Assembly: GCA_016710985.1 (NCBI GenBank)
Contig: JADJTX010000009.1
Span: forward strand, 1 to 64,000
DNA length: 64,000 nucleotides
Direction: 5' to 3'
DNA from: Ignavibacteria bacterium
GTDB taxonomy: Bacteria > Bacteroidota > Ignavibacteria > Tepidaquicellales > Tepidaquicellaceae
Positions 44,921 through 55,425 of this stretch are shown piece after piece. The notes under the pieces are model-generated. The model worked only from the letters and a program-made list of their open reading frames with translations. It was not told where the DNA came from and ran no database searches. Within the stretch, counting starts at the first letter, position 1. The number at the start of each line of letters is the position of its first letter. The position numbers and the translations under genes were made by a program.

Positions 44921-46068
44921 AGATCGTTATAGTAGGAACTGCTTACCCAATGCGCGGAGGCATTGCGCAGTTTAATTCACTGCTTTATAAATATCTTTCT
45001 GCGGATAATGATGTGAAGATGTTTTCATTCAGGAGGCAGTACCCGGAAATTTTATTTCCGGGCAAGACACAATTCGAGCAGGGTGAGCCGGCTTACAAAA
45101 TCCCGGATGACAGGAATGTGATTTGCGTGGACTCTGTGAATCCGTATAACTGGATAAGCACCGGAATTAAAATTGCTCAGGAAAAACCGGACTTGATAAT
45201 TTTCAAATACTGGCTGCCGTTTTTTGCCCCGTGCTTCGCAGTTATTTCATACATGGCTAAAAAGTATTCCAATACGAAAGTTCTTTTTATTTGTGACAAT
45301 GTAATTCCGCACGAGAAAAGATTTGGCGATAACTTTTTTACTAAGCTCGCGTTCGGACAGGTTGATTATTTTGTTGTAATGTCAAGAACAGTTGAAGAAG
45401 ATCTGAAAAAATTTAATCAGGGTAAGCCGTATAAATTAATTCAGCATCCTGTCTATAATATGTTCGGAGATAAGGTTTCAAAGGAAGAAGCTAAAGAATT
45501 TATTTTTAAAGAATACAGCATCGATGTCAGGAATGAAAATGTAATTCTGTTTTTCGGTTTCATCCGGAAATACAAAGGTTTGAATTACCTTATAGAGGCC
45601 ATGCCCGGTATTCTGAAAAAAGTAAATTTGAAATTACTTGTTGTCGGTGAATTTTATGACGACAGTAATAAATACATGGAACAGATAAAGAATTTAAAGC
45701 TTGATGAAAGCATCAGTGTAGTTTCCGATTTTGTACCGGATTCAAACGTAAAATATTTTTTCTCGGCTTGTGATGTTGTTGTGCTTCCTTACTCAGATGC
45801 TACTCAAAGCGGAATAATACAGATCGCATATCATTACGATAAGCCTGTGATCGCTACAGATGTCGGCGGACTTGCTGAAGTAGTAAGAAATAATGAAACA
45901 GGATTTCTTATCAAACCGAAGGATGCAAATGCAATTTCGGATGCAGTAATAAAGTTTTATGAAGAAAAGCTTGAAGATAAATTTTCAAATAATGCAAAAG
46001 AAGAAAAGAAGAAATTTTCATGGGAAGAGTTTACTTCGAAAATTTTAAGTTTGGTCGGACAAAAATAA
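44917..46068 (+). CDS. Family 4 glycosyltransferase
   Basis: 383 residues, GT-B fold. Start MKIVIVGTAYPMRGGIAQFN (Gly-rich donor/acceptor loop). The C-terminal half has VILFFGFIRKYKGLNYLIEA, LKLLVVGEFYDD, VSDFVPDSNVKYFFSACDVV and ATQSGIIQIAYHYDKPVIAT then DVGGLAEVV, the usual nucleotide-sugar-binding end. Cytoplasmic or membrane-associated, acting on lipid-linked sugars. Its TAA stop is the start of a short 7-base array that runs to the ATG of the next gene. Confidence 0.85.
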   Translation: MKIVIVGTAYPMRGGIAQFNSLLYKYLSADNDVKMFSFRRQYPEILFPGKTQFEQGEPAYKIPDDRNVICVDSVNPYNWISTGIKIAQEKPDLIIFKYWLPFFAPCFAVISYMAKKYSNTKVLFICDNVIPHEKRFGDNFFTKLAFGQVDYFVVMSRTVEEDLKKFNQGKPYKLIQHPVYNMFGDKVSKEEAKEFIFKEYSIDVRNENVILFFGFIRKYKGLNYLIEAMPGILKKVNLKLLVVGEFYDDSNKYMEQIKNLKLDESISVVSDFVPDSNVKYFFSACDVVVLPYSDATQSGIIQIAYHYDKPVIATDVGGLAEVVRNNETGFLIKPKDANAISDAVIKFYEEKLEDKFSNNAKEEKKKFSWEEFTSKILSLVGQK

Positions 46069-46101
46069 ACTAATAACTATTAACTACTAACTATCAACTG
46101 A
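46066..46101 (+). repeat. TAACTAT 7-base array filling a stop-to-start gap
   Basis: From the stop TAA of the GT4 gene (46066-46068) to the base before the next ATG (46102) the sequence is TAAACTAA followed by four 7-base units: TAACTAT, TAACTAC, TAACTAT, CAACTGA. The unit is the inverted GATAATT/GATAGTT type seen at 42.5 kb. Confidence 0.7.
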
Positions 46102-46908
46102 ATGAAGTATGATCCGATAAAAAAAGTATTCGGCAACGCTGTAGCAGACAATTCTTTCCTGAGAAAGATTTTCTACGGGCTGCTTGATCTTATGTTCCTC
46201 CGATCATGGCATGTGAGAAAGAAAGTACGAGAGCTTTATCCTAAAGATTCGAAGATGGAAATTTTCGATGCAGGAATGGGCTTCGGACAATATACTTACT
46301 TTATGGCTAAGAGATTTCCTGAGTCAAATATTCTCGCTGTCGATGTAAAGGACGAACAGGTAGAAGATTGCCGCAAGTTCTTTACAAAATGCGGATACAA
46401 AAATGTTAAGTTTGAAATTGCCGATCTTACAAAAATAAATTATGATAACAAATTCGATTTTATTTTGTGTGTGGATGTAATGGAGCATATAGTTGAAGAT
46501 GAACTCGTTTTTAAGAATTTCTATAGTGCACTGAAAAAAGGCGGGAAGGTGCTTGTCAATACTCCTTCCAATCTCGGTGGAAGTGATGCTCACGAAGATG
46601 ATGATGAAAGCTTTATCGAAGAGCACGCGCGAGTCGGATATTCGAAAGAAGATATTACAGAAAAACTGAACAGAGCCGGACTGAAAGTTACAAGCTTTGA
46701 TTACTCCTACGGGAAATTCGGAACCATCTCATGGAGATTCGGGATAAAGTATCCGATCCTGATGGCCGGTGCTTCAAAATTTTTTATACTGCTGCTTCCA
46801 ATATATTACCTTTTCACACTTTGGTTTGTGCTCATACTAATGTGGCTGGACGTTCATACTGATAATAAAGAAGGAACCGGCGTTTTAGTTGTAGCGGAAA
46901 AAAATTAA
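46102..46908 (+). CDS. Class I SAM-dependent methyltransferase with C-terminal membrane helix
   Basis: 268 residues. Motif I is IFDAGMGFGQYTYFMAKRFP (about residue 55), motif post-I ILAVDVKDEQVEDCRK, and motif IV DFILCVDVMEHIVEDELVFK. The C-terminus has a hydrophobic segment (FFILLLPIYYLFTLWFVLIL) that would anchor it in the membrane. It probably methylates a glycan or lipid intermediate of the neighbouring glycosyltransferases. The start is set by the preceding repeat; 4 bp separate its stop from the PaiB-like gene. Confidence 0.8.
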   Translation: MKYDPIKKVFGNAVADNSFLRKIFYGLLDLMFLRSWHVRKKVRELYPKDSKMEIFDAGMGFGQYTYFMAKRFPESNILAVDVKDEQVEDCRKFFTKCGYKNVKFEIADLTKINYDNKFDFILCVDVMEHIVEDELVFKNFYSALKKGGKVLVNTPSNLGGSDAHEDDDESFIEEHARVGYSKEDITEKLNRAGLKVTSFDYSYGKFGTISWRFGIKYPILMAGASKFFILLLPIYYLFTLWFVLILMWLDVHTDNKEGTGVLVVAEKN

Positions 46909-46912
46909 TTTT

Positions 46913-47536
46913 ATGTATACTCCGAAACATTTTGAAATGACTGACCGGGATGAAATTTTTGATTTCATCCGCAATAACAGTTTTGCAATTCTGATTTCCA
47001 CAAACAGCGGTAAGCTTAACGCAACTCATCTTCCGGTTTTATTAAAGAGTGATGAAGGTGAAAACGGTTATCTTTATGCACACGTTGCAAAGGCAAATCA
47101 TCAGATGAAAGATATTAGTGAAGAAGTTCTCGTAATTTTCCCCGGTGCTCATAAATATATTTCACCGGCATGGTATGAAACGAATCAGACTGTTCCGACA
47201 TGGAACTATATTTCAGTTCACGTCTACGGAATAATAAAAATTCTGGAAGACCGTGAAAGTAAAATGGAGATCATTAAAGATGTCGTAAAATATTTTGAAG
47301 GTGATGAAAGCAAATATAAAGTTGAAGATCTTAAGGAAAGTTATTTCGAAGGACAGCTGAGAGGGATTACCGCATTTAAAATTGAAATAACCAAAATCGA
47401 AGGCAAGAAGAAGATCTCACAGAATCATCCTGAGGAGAGACAGCAAAGAGTCATTGAAAAGCTTCTGAGCTTTGATGATGAAAATTCCAATGATATCGCG
47501 GAACATATGAGGAAAAATTTCGATTCGAAAAGTTAA
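46913..47536 (+). CDS. PaiB-type FMN-binding protein
   Basis: 207 residues. MYTPKHFEMTDRDEIFDFIR, ATHLPVLL, GYLYAHVAKANHQMKD, FPGAHKYISPAWYETNQTVP then TWNYISVHVYG and LRGITAFKIEITKIEGKKKI match the FMN-binding split-barrel negative regulator family (PaiB of Bacillus). Despite the name, regulation has not been shown generally; the fold suggests flavin-dependent redox activity. It sits between a methyltransferase and a membrane glycosyltransferase in one operon, a setting not obviously related to its family role. Confidence 0.85.
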   Translation: MYTPKHFEMTDRDEIFDFIRNNSFAILISTNSGKLNATHLPVLLKSDEGENGYLYAHVAKANHQMKDISEEVLVIFPGAHKYISPAWYETNQTVPTWNYISVHVYGIIKILEDRESKMEIIKDVVKYFEGDESKYKVEDLKESYFEGQLRGITAFKIEITKIEGKKKISQNHPEERQQRVIEKLLSFDDENSNDIAEHMRKNFDSKS

Positions 47537-47547
47537 TTTAAAGATCA

Positions 47548-48879
47548 ATGAAACAAAGTTCTTTAGATTTCAGCAAAAATGAAAAGACAATTCTGGTACT
47601 TATCCTTTCTGTTTCATTCCTAATAAAAATATTACTGGCATTTTTTCTGCAGGCTCCTTTCAGGTCCGACAGCGTGGACTATTCTACATTAGCATTAAGC
47701 ATTTTAAACGGTGAATATTCTCTTGGAGGTAAACCAACAGCATACGTAGGCTGCGGATACCCTTTATTCCTATCATTGATTTTTTTTATTTTCGGTGAAG
47801 GTCAGTTTTATGTCAGGATAATACAGTCCTTGCTTGAGCTCGGAACGTGTTATTTTTTCTACAAAGTCAGCCTGAATTTTTTTACTGTTAAATATTCTTT
47901 GCTCTCACTTTTCATTCTTTCATTTTTCCCTTCAAACATAATTTTCTCACAGGCTGTATTATCCGAAAGCCTGTTCGGATTCTTCTCAATGGTAATTCTG
48001 TATCTGCTATTAAGAAATGATTTCCCCGGAAAATTATATATGATCTTCGTAACAGGAATCTTATTCGGATATGCGGTATTGATCAGAACGGCTTTTCTCC
48101 CTGCTGCAATACTAATTCCGTTATATTTTTTTTATTTCCGAAAAGATCTGTTCCCGTTAAAGATGCCGTCCGGCGTTATTAAATATTCATTGATATTTTT
48201 ATTTGGCCTGATCCTTGTAGTAGCGCCCTGGAGCATCAGGAATAAATTAAGCGTTGGCACATACAGTCTCGGAACGACTGCCGGCGTGAACTTCTGGGCC
48301 GGGAGTAATCCCGATGCAACAGGTACGTACTATTCTGACATGAACGACAATCTTCCGATAGATTTTTCCAATGAATCTGAACGGGATAAAGAATATTTTA
48401 AGCTTGGATTGAAATACGCCTCAGAAAATCCGTTGAAATTTCTTATACTCGGGGTAAAAAAGATCGGTTATTTATTTTCCAGCGAAAGGATGGCAATACT
48501 ATATTTTATTGATCATGAGCCGGGACAAACTTCAACAGAGGTTTACCGATCCGTAAACCCTTTAATAATAATGTTAGTGAACATACCGTATTTTATTATA
48601 ATATTCACCGGGACATGGGGTTTACTTGCATTAAAAGAAAAACGATTTTTTATTTACGGATTTATTCTGATGTGGGTATTGACAGTGTTCATGTTTGTAG
48701 CACTGGCACGATACCATTATGTATTAATTCCATTTTTTATTTTAGGTACGGTGAATGTCATTGTGCAGGAGAAGTATATTTTCGGACAGATCTCATTTCA
48801 AAAAAAGATCATAGGAATGGGATTTAGTTTATTTTTAATAGCTGTATGGATCACTGAATTTTATCTCATGATAAATTGA
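47548..48879 (+). CDS. Integral membrane glycosyltransferase (GT-C/PMT-like)
   Basis: 443 residues with about 10-12 membrane helices (ILVLILSVSFLIKILLAFFL, YSLLSLFILSFFPSNIIF, SLIFLFGLILVVAPWSIRNK, FIIIFTGTWGLLAL). The first external loop has FRSDSVDYSTLALSILNGEY, an Asp-containing region in the position of the catalytic DE/DD of GT-C enzymes. AVLIRTAFLPAAILIPLYFF and LGTTAGVNFWAGSNPDATGT are typical of ArnT/PMT_2 relatives. It would transfer sugars from polyprenyl-phosphate donors on the periplasmic side. It overlaps the next gene by 4 bp. Confidence 0.8.
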   Translation: MKQSSLDFSKNEKTILVLILSVSFLIKILLAFFLQAPFRSDSVDYSTLALSILNGEYSLGGKPTAYVGCGYPLFLSLIFFIFGEGQFYVRIIQSLLELGTCYFFYKVSLNFFTVKYSLLSLFILSFFPSNIIFSQAVLSESLFGFFSMVILYLLLRNDFPGKLYMIFVTGILFGYAVLIRTAFLPAAILIPLYFFYFRKDLFPLKMPSGVIKYSLIFLFGLILVVAPWSIRNKLSVGTYSLGTTAGVNFWAGSNPDATGTYYSDMNDNLPIDFSNESERDKEYFKLGLKYASENPLKFLILGVKKIGYLFSSERMAILYFIDHEPGQTSTEVYRSVNPLIIMLVNIPYFIIIFTGTWGLLALKEKRFFIYGFILMWVLTVFMFVALARYHYVLIPFFILGTVNVIVQEKYIFGQISFQKKIIGMGFSLFLIAVWITEFYLMIN

Positions 48880-50177
48880 AAAAATTATTAGTCATAACAT
48901 ATTACTGGCCCCCGAGCGGAGGAGTCGGCGTTCAGAGAATTCTAAAGTTTGTGAAGTATCTTCCGCAGTTTGGAATTTTACCGTATGTCATAACTGTCCG
49001 GGAAGATAAGGCAAGCTATCCCAGTCTTGACCGGACTTTAATTAAAGAGATACCTGACATTGTCAAAGTTTACAGAACCGATACTACTGAGCCGTTTGGA
49101 ATTTATTCAAAGCTTCTTGGTAAGAAAAGCATCCCGACAGGATTTTCAAATGAAGGTAACCCGGGTAATTTTCAGAAGTTCTCAAGATTTATAAGAGGAA
49201 ATTTATTTATCCCCGATGCAAGAAAAGGATGGGTTAGGCATGCTTTTGAAAAAGCTAAAGAGCTGATTGAAAAAGAAAACATAGATACTGTACTGACCAC
49301 AAGTCCGCCGCATTCATCACAACTGATCGGACTTAAGTTAAAAAAAGAATACCGTATAAACTGGATTGCCGATCTTCGTGACCCCTGGACTGACATACAT
49401 TATTATAATGAATTCAGGCATATGGGTTATGCCAAGAATTTAGACCTGAACTATGAAAGATCAGTTTTTGAGAATGCAGATAAAATAATTACAGTGAGTA
49501 ACTCCTTCAAAGAACTATTTGTAAAGAAGTCAGATAAAATTGACCCGTCAAAAATATTTGTAATTACAAACGGCTTTGACTCTGAAGATTTTACGGGTAC
49601 AGGAGAATCGTCCGGAAATGAATTTATCATAACTGTTACAGGGACAATGCCGGAAAATTATAATCCTTATGCATTCATAGATTCACTGAAAGAAATCACT
49701 GATGAGTATAAGGATGTAAGTTTTAAATTAAGAATAGTCGGCAGCGCTGCGTCATCTGTAACCGACTATATTTCAAAAATCGGCCTTGATAAAAATTTTG
49801 AATTAATTCAGACAGTCACACACGACAAAGCAGTAGAATACCTTCTGAAAAGCACAATACTCTTTCTTGTAATTCCTCAGTTTAAAAATGAAAAGGGACT
49901 GATACCGGCTAAGCTGTTTGAATATCTTGCTGCGAGGAAAACAATCGTCTGTCTCGGACCCCTTGACTGTGAAGCTGCAGCGATAATTGATGAATGTAAC
50001 GCCGGTAAAACATTTGACCGGAACATGAAAACCCGACTGACAGATTATCTCAGGCAGTTGGTGAATCAATGGAAAGTAAGTAAAAACCTTGATGTAAAGA
50101 ATAATTTATTCGAAAAACATTCGCGTTATAATCAGGCAAAAGAATTAGCCGGGATAATTTTAAATCGAGTTTCATAA
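48876..50177 (+). CDS. Family 4 glycosyltransferase (TTG start)
   Basis: 433 residues. The only start that fits is TTG at 48876, overlapping the previous stop (TTGA). The sequence KKLLVITYYWPPSGGVGVQR then FVKYLPQFGI is the GT4 N-terminal donor loop; WIADLRDPWTD, ADKIITVSNSFKELFV, IFVITNGFDSEDF, LIPAKLFEYLAARKTIVCLG follow. Cytosolic GT-B enzyme acting on lipid-linked glycan. Last gene of the operon that began at 43808. The 75 bp to the next gene is unremarkable. Confidence 0.85.
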   Translation: MKKLLVITYYWPPSGGVGVQRILKFVKYLPQFGILPYVITVREDKASYPSLDRTLIKEIPDIVKVYRTDTTEPFGIYSKLLGKKSIPTGFSNEGNPGNFQKFSRFIRGNLFIPDARKGWVRHAFEKAKELIEKENIDTVLTTSPPHSSQLIGLKLKKEYRINWIADLRDPWTDIHYYNEFRHMGYAKNLDLNYERSVFENADKIITVSNSFKELFVKKSDKIDPSKIFVITNGFDSEDFTGTGESSGNEFIITVTGTMPENYNPYAFIDSLKEITDEYKDVSFKLRIVGSAASSVTDYISKIGLDKNFELIQTVTHDKAVEYLLKSTILFLVIPQFKNEKGLIPAKLFEYLAARKTIVCLGPLDCEAAAIIDECNAGKTFDRNMKTRLTDYLRQLVNQWKVSKNLDVKNNLFEKHSRYNQAKELAGIILNRVS

Positions 50178-50251
50178 GAGGCTGCGAATTTATTTAATTA
50201 CAAATTGTCTTCAGTCAAACGCGGCGACTTAATACACCGAAAAGAATCTTA

Positions 50252-53200
50252 ATGAAAACAATCCCTTCAGGAAATATTACATTTCTCTTTACCGACATTG
50301 AAGGCAGCACAAAGCTTTCACAGAAATTTCCTGAGACAATTCAAAATGAACTGGAGAAACATCATTCTATTTTAAAAAAAACAGTTGAAAGTAATAGAGG
50401 ATTCATATTCGAAATAGTAGGCGATGCATTTTGCTGTGCCTTCGAAAATGCAGAGAATGCCGTAATGGCTGCAGTAGCTGCACAATTAGAACTTGCATGT
50501 GAAAAATGGAATGATGTAAAAATAAAAGTAAGAATGGGAATTCATTCAGGTGATGTTGAATGGAACGGCAATAACTATATAGGTTACATTACACTTGCAA
50601 GTACAGCCAGAATAACCTCGGCAGCATACGGGGAACAGATTTTAATATCCGGTAGTGTTTTTAATCTTTTAAACCGGGATAACACATTCAGAAAAAAAAT
50701 ATCTTTTCGTGATTTAGGGGAGAGAAGATTAAAAGATCTTATAAACCCGCTCAGGATCTATCAGGTATTATCTGATGGACTCCGCAAAGATTTCCCGCCG
50801 TTAAAGACACCCGATGCAAGACCTAATAACCTGCCGGTTCAGCTTACGGATTTTATCGGACGTAAAGAAGAACTGGAACAAATTAAGAATTTACTGCGCG
50901 TATCTCATCTTATAACGATCACTGGCATGGGTGGTACAGGAAAAACACGCCTTGCGCTGCAGGCAGGATTTGATGTAATTGATGATTTTGAAAATGGAGT
51001 ATGGCTTGCAGAACTTGCTGCCTTATCCGAAACTTCATTGTTAGCCGAGACAATCATAAAAATATTCGGATTAATGGAAGGACCAAACAAAAGTCAGGAA
51101 GATACTTTGTGTGACTTCTTAAAAAATAAAGAATTGTTACTTATACTTGACAACTGCGAACATCTTGTACAAAACTGTGCCGACCTGGCAGAAAAATTAT
51201 TAATCAGCTGTCCGCGTCTCAGAATTATCACGACAAGCCGTGAAGCGTTAAAATGCAGAGGAGAACAGTTATTTCCTGTCCTGGGAATGAGAGTTCCTCC
51301 AAATGCAGAAATGACGCCTGAAAAAATAATAGAATATGAATCCGTAAAATTATTTATAGAAAGAGCAACATCCGTCAATCCCAAATTCAGTATTTGCAAA
51401 GACAATATAGTTGTTTTAGCAGGCATATGCAGTCAGCTTGACGGAATCCCGCTTGCAATAGAGCTTGCAGCTGCAAAGATCAAGTTTTTATCTGTTGAAA
51501 AAATTTACGAAAGATTAGATGACCGGTTTAATTTACTGACAAAAGGTAACAGGACTTCGTTACCCAGACAACAAACATTAAGAGCTTTGATTGACTGGAG
51601 CCATGATCTTCTTTCCGAGCAGGAGAGAATATTATGGAGAAGGACATCTGTGTTTACGGGCGGTTGGACATTGGATGCAGCTGAAGTCATTTGTCCGGAT
51701 GAAACATTAGCAAAAAAAAACGTTCTTGATCTGCTCAGTCAGCTCATAGAAAAATCAATTGTCATTTTTGACGAGGACAACGAAAGATACAAAATGCCTG
51801 AAACGATCCGTCAATATGGAGTGGAAAAATTTACAAAAAGTGAAAATCGGGAAATCACTGAGAAAAAATATTTGAAATATTATATGGAGCTTGCAGAAAC
51901 TGCAGAGCCAAAGTTGAAGAGCAGTGAAATGGAAATCTGGATGCGAAAACTTGATTCTGAAAATGGAAATTTAAAAAATCATTACACATCTCGCTGGAAT
52001 ACGGTGAATATGAAAGTGGAATGAGACTTGTGGCTGCATTGGTAAACTTTTGGACTGTTCAGGGGTTGTTCTCATCAGGAGTACACTGGCTAAATATTTT
52101 TTTAGAAAAAGCAACCGGAATTCCGGATTCTTTACGGGCAAAAGCTTTGTATATTTCAGGTATGCTGTTAATGTTGCACGGTGAATTTGAAAAATCCCGT
52201 AAACATACTGAAGGCAGTCTTAAAATATACAGGAGGACTGAAGATAAGAAAGGAATTGCTTTGTGTCTTAACATTCTGGCTTCCGATGCGAGTGAACAGG
52301 GACGATACGATGATGCTACACGGCTTTATGAGGAAAGCCTTATGATACGCCGCGAATCAGGAGATGAACGTGGTGTAATATTAACACTCAATAATCTTGG
52401 CAATGTCAAATTTAATCAGGGAGAATTCAGGACAGCAAAAAAATTTATTGAGGAAAGTCTTGAATATTACAGGAATGCCGGAGACAAGCGGATCATTGCC
52501 AATACAATTGCTAACCTCGCAAACGTTCTGTTTGGTTTAGAGGAAAATGAAAATGCCACAAAGCTTATTGAAGAAGCTCTTCAAATGCAGCGCGAAACAG
52601 GTGACAAAAAAGCAGTAGCCAATTCCCTGTTAAACCTCGGTGATCTTTCTCTTTATAGAGGAGAATATGAAAATGCCCACAAATACTTTGAAGAAAGTCT
52701 TACTATTTTTGAAGAGATTGAGGACAGAGCGGGAATCGCATTTTCACTTTGTGAACTTGGATGTGCTGGAATTGCAAAAGGAGATTTTGAAAAGTCATTG
52801 GAATATATAGAAAAAAGTCTTTCGATAAGAATTGATATTGGAGATAAGCGCGGTTCAGCTGATTGTTATGAAAACCTTGGAAAATTGCATGCCGCTGTAA
52901 AAAAATTTAATGAAGCCGCTGATTTTTATGAAAAAAATCTCATACTAAGATATGAAATCGGAAATAATGAATTTATTGCAAAAGCACTTGCATTGATGGG
53001 TGGTACGATGCTGCAACTTCATGATAGTGAGAAGGCTAAAAAGCATTACCTTGAGAGTATCGGCATCAGTCTTGAATCTGATAATAAGAGACAAACAATA
53101 AATACCATTTTTGAGGCAACGGAAATTATTTTATCATTTGATAATTATAAGCGTGCGGTTATGCTGATAGGAAGTATTGAGCAATTATATAGCGCGTTTA

Positions 53201-53352
53201 AGACTGAATCAAAGAGCAGGGAAAGTATAAAATTTGAAAAAATAAATTCAGAACTAAAAGAAAAACTTAGTAATGAGGAATATTTGAAATATTTCAGTGA
53301 AGGTACTAAGATGACTGTCAGTGAAGCTTTGAAGAGAGCGCTTTCGGAGTAG
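50252..53352 (+). CDS. Class III cyclase / AAA+ (NB-ARC-type) / TPR regulatory protein, one frameshift
   Basis: Joined length about 1030 residues. Residues 1-170 are a class III adenylate cyclase domain (FLFTDIEGSTKLSQK and EIVGDAFCCAFE hold the two metal Asp). Residues about 200-470 are an ATPase (Walker A GMGGTGKTRLALQA, ELLLILDNCEHLVQ, CSQLDGIPLAIELAAAKIKF with the GLPLA-like motif). From about 590 on there are tandem TPR repeats (EQGRYDDATRLYEESLMIRR, FNQGEFRTAKKFIEESLEYY). The frame breaks at about 51980, where ATCATTACACATC lacks one base (ALHISLEYGEYESGMRLVAA). Asn of the catalytic Asn-Arg pair is replaced by Thr in GYITLASTARITSAA. Likely a signal-responsive cAMP-making or regulatory protein. 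Confidence 0.75.
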
Positions 53353-53656
53353 CAGCCGGCATGCAGCAGTTAAATATTTACACTAAAAAAAACCCCGCAC
53401 AAAAAACATGCGGGGTTAAATTAAAGGAAGAACAAATATGAAAGAACGATTGCCGGCTGGCGCCGACTGTTACAAATATAATACTATTATTTAAAAAAAC
53501 AATTAATAATTGTATACAATTTTAAAATATTTTTGGGTGATTACAAACATACACTGCTCATTTTATTACCTGAAAAGTGTTTTTCATATTTCCGGCACGG
53601 GGCTTTTATTAATTAAATTAATGATATAGTTTAATTATCTTATCTGTATATCCGAT
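53353..53656. other. Intergenic region with a GC-rich hairpin at 53391-53417
   Basis: The arms AACCCCGCA (53391-53399) and TGCGGGGTT (53409-53417) are perfect with a 9-base loop. The A8 run precedes the stem, so the T run of an intrinsic terminator is on the minus strand, whereas the gene that ends here is on the plus strand; it may still terminate weakly on plus. The rest, to the holA start, is AT-rich with no gene. Confidence 0.6.
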
Positions 53657-54734
53657 ATGACAAAGTCCGAAACAAAATACTCAATTTCATACAAGAATCT
53701 GCTTGAAAAATTTCAGCAGGGAAAAGTGTCTAACAATATCCTTTTGTCAATCCGGGAGAAAGTTTTGCTTGATGATCTCATAAACGTCATTTGCAAAAAT
53801 TTTGTAGGAAGAAATTTTGATGCCGGTAATAATCTGATCTCTTTCAGTGCGGAAGACAAGCAGATGGATAATGTTCTTAATGAATGCAGTAACATTGGGC
53901 TTTTCTCAGAAAAAAAAGTTGTTGTTTTAAAAAATGTTAAGAAGGTTCTTAAAGATGCCAAAGATGTCTCTTCTTGACTATCTCAGAAGGTCAAACCCTG
54001 ACACCTGTCTTGTTATGGTTTCATCGGATGAGGAATTTGAAGTGGATAAAATATTTCTGTACGACTCGAAAGGCGGTTCAGAATCTTCAAAGGAAAATAA
54101 AGAAACAATTGAAAAGAATGTGAAAATATTTCACATAGGTGAATTTGCTGAAACCGAAATGGTCAATTGGACAGAGGAAAAATTTGAAGGATATAAAATC
54201 AGCAAAGAAACAATAAAACATTTTTTGCAGTTTACTAACTATTCTTTCGATGAAATTTTATCAGAGGCAGAGAAACTTAAGACATACTGTTACTTTACAA
54301 AGGAAATAACAGCGGATGCAGTAAATCTCTGCAACGGAATTGCGAAGGATTTTAATGAAACGGATTTTATAAGGGCTATTACTGAACGAAAGCCGGAAAA
54401 TGCGCTCAGGATTTATGACCACATATCTCTGAAAAAGGATTCGGAAGTTTATCTTATATTTCTTATGAATACTGCATTCATGTCAATCAATAAACTAATG
54501 GATCCAAACTCTGTGAAGCTTAAAGAATGGGATTTGAAGAGGGAGCTGAAGCTTTGGTTTCCGGATCAGGAAAAACTTATTCCTTACTACAGGAGTTTCG
54601 GGAAATCAATTCAGCAGGATCAGATCCGGTCTGCCTTTGAATATATTTATGCAACTGATAAATTGTTAAAGACTTCCGGAGGTGACAGGAAAACCGTGAT
54701 GGTTTCGTTAATAAACAATATATGCAGTCTGTAG
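53657..54734 (+). CDS. holA: DNA polymerase III delta subunit (clamp loader), one frameshift
   Basis: The start MTKSETKYSISYKNLLEKFQ lies in one frame through VVVLKNVKKVLKDAKDV, and the continuation LLDYLRRSNPDTCLVMVSSD, WTEEKFEGYKISKETIKHFL, DEILSEAEKLKTYC, AITERKPENALRIYDHISLK and FRSAFEYIYATDKLLKTSGG lies in the next. The break is near 53965 (GATGTCTCTTCTTG). About 355 residues, normal for HolA. Delta binds and opens the beta sliding clamp inside the tau-delta-delta' complex. It is essential, so the frameshift is probably a sequence error. It is followed by a sigma factor gene 57 bp downstream. Confidence 0.7.
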
Positions 54735-54791
54735 AATTTTTACGGAACAAAACAAAATTTAATCAGTTAACATAAACAGCATACAGAACAG

Positions 54792-55403
54792 ATGCCGGGT
54801 AAACTCAATCCTGATCTCAATTATAAAAATTTAACAGATGAAGAGCTTATATTGGAATTTCAGAAAGAAGACGTTAATGCTTTCAATGAAATTGTTTACA
54901 GGTATAAGGACAGGATCATAAATTTTTTGTACAGGTATACCAGCAGCCGGGAAGAATCAGAAGATATTGCGCAGGAAGCATTTCTCAGATTATACAAGTC
55001 CAAACATTTATACAGGGAGATCGGCAAGTTTTCCACATGGTTTTATACAATAGCTATCAATCTCGCAAAGACACATTTAAGGCATAAAAAAAATTACAGA
55101 ACCATCTCCATTAATAATTATGATGAAAACGAGGAAAAGGATTACGAACTCACTGCGAATGTTATAGCTCCGGATGAAAGCGCAAATGCAAGCAATGAAA
55201 ATTACTATATACAGAAGGCAATAAATGCTCTTAATGTTAAATTCAAAGAAGTAGTTATTTTGCGTGACATACAGGAGCTTGATTATGAAGAGATCTCAAA
55301 GATTACAAAACTGCCGCTCGGAACTGTGAAATCCCGCATAAACCGCGGGCGGGAATGTTTAAAAGAAATGCTTGAACAAATTTATAAACCCAAACAAATT
55401 TAG
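54792..55403 (+). CDS. ECF-type RNA polymerase sigma factor
   Basis: 203 residues. Region 2 is FNEIVYRYKDRIINFLYRYT then SREESEDIAQEAFLRLYKSK and FSTWFYTIAINLAKTHLRHK; region 4 is KFKEVVILRDIQELDYEEIS then LPLGTVKSRINRGRECLKEM. It lacks sigma region 1 and 3, as ECF factors do. The next gene, 22 bp downstream, encodes a single-pass membrane protein, which fits an ECF sigma factor and anti-sigma factor pair. The stimulus is unknown. Confidence 0.9.
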   Translation: MPGKLNPDLNYKNLTDEELILEFQKEDVNAFNEIVYRYKDRIINFLYRYTSSREESEDIAQEAFLRLYKSKHLYREIGKFSTWFYTIAINLAKTHLRHKKNYRTISINNYDENEEKDYELTANVIAPDESANASNENYYIQKAINALNVKFKEVVILRDIQELDYEEISKITKLPLGTVKSRINRGRECLKEMLEQIYKPKQI

Positions 55404-55425
55404 TATTCCAAAGAATTATACATAA

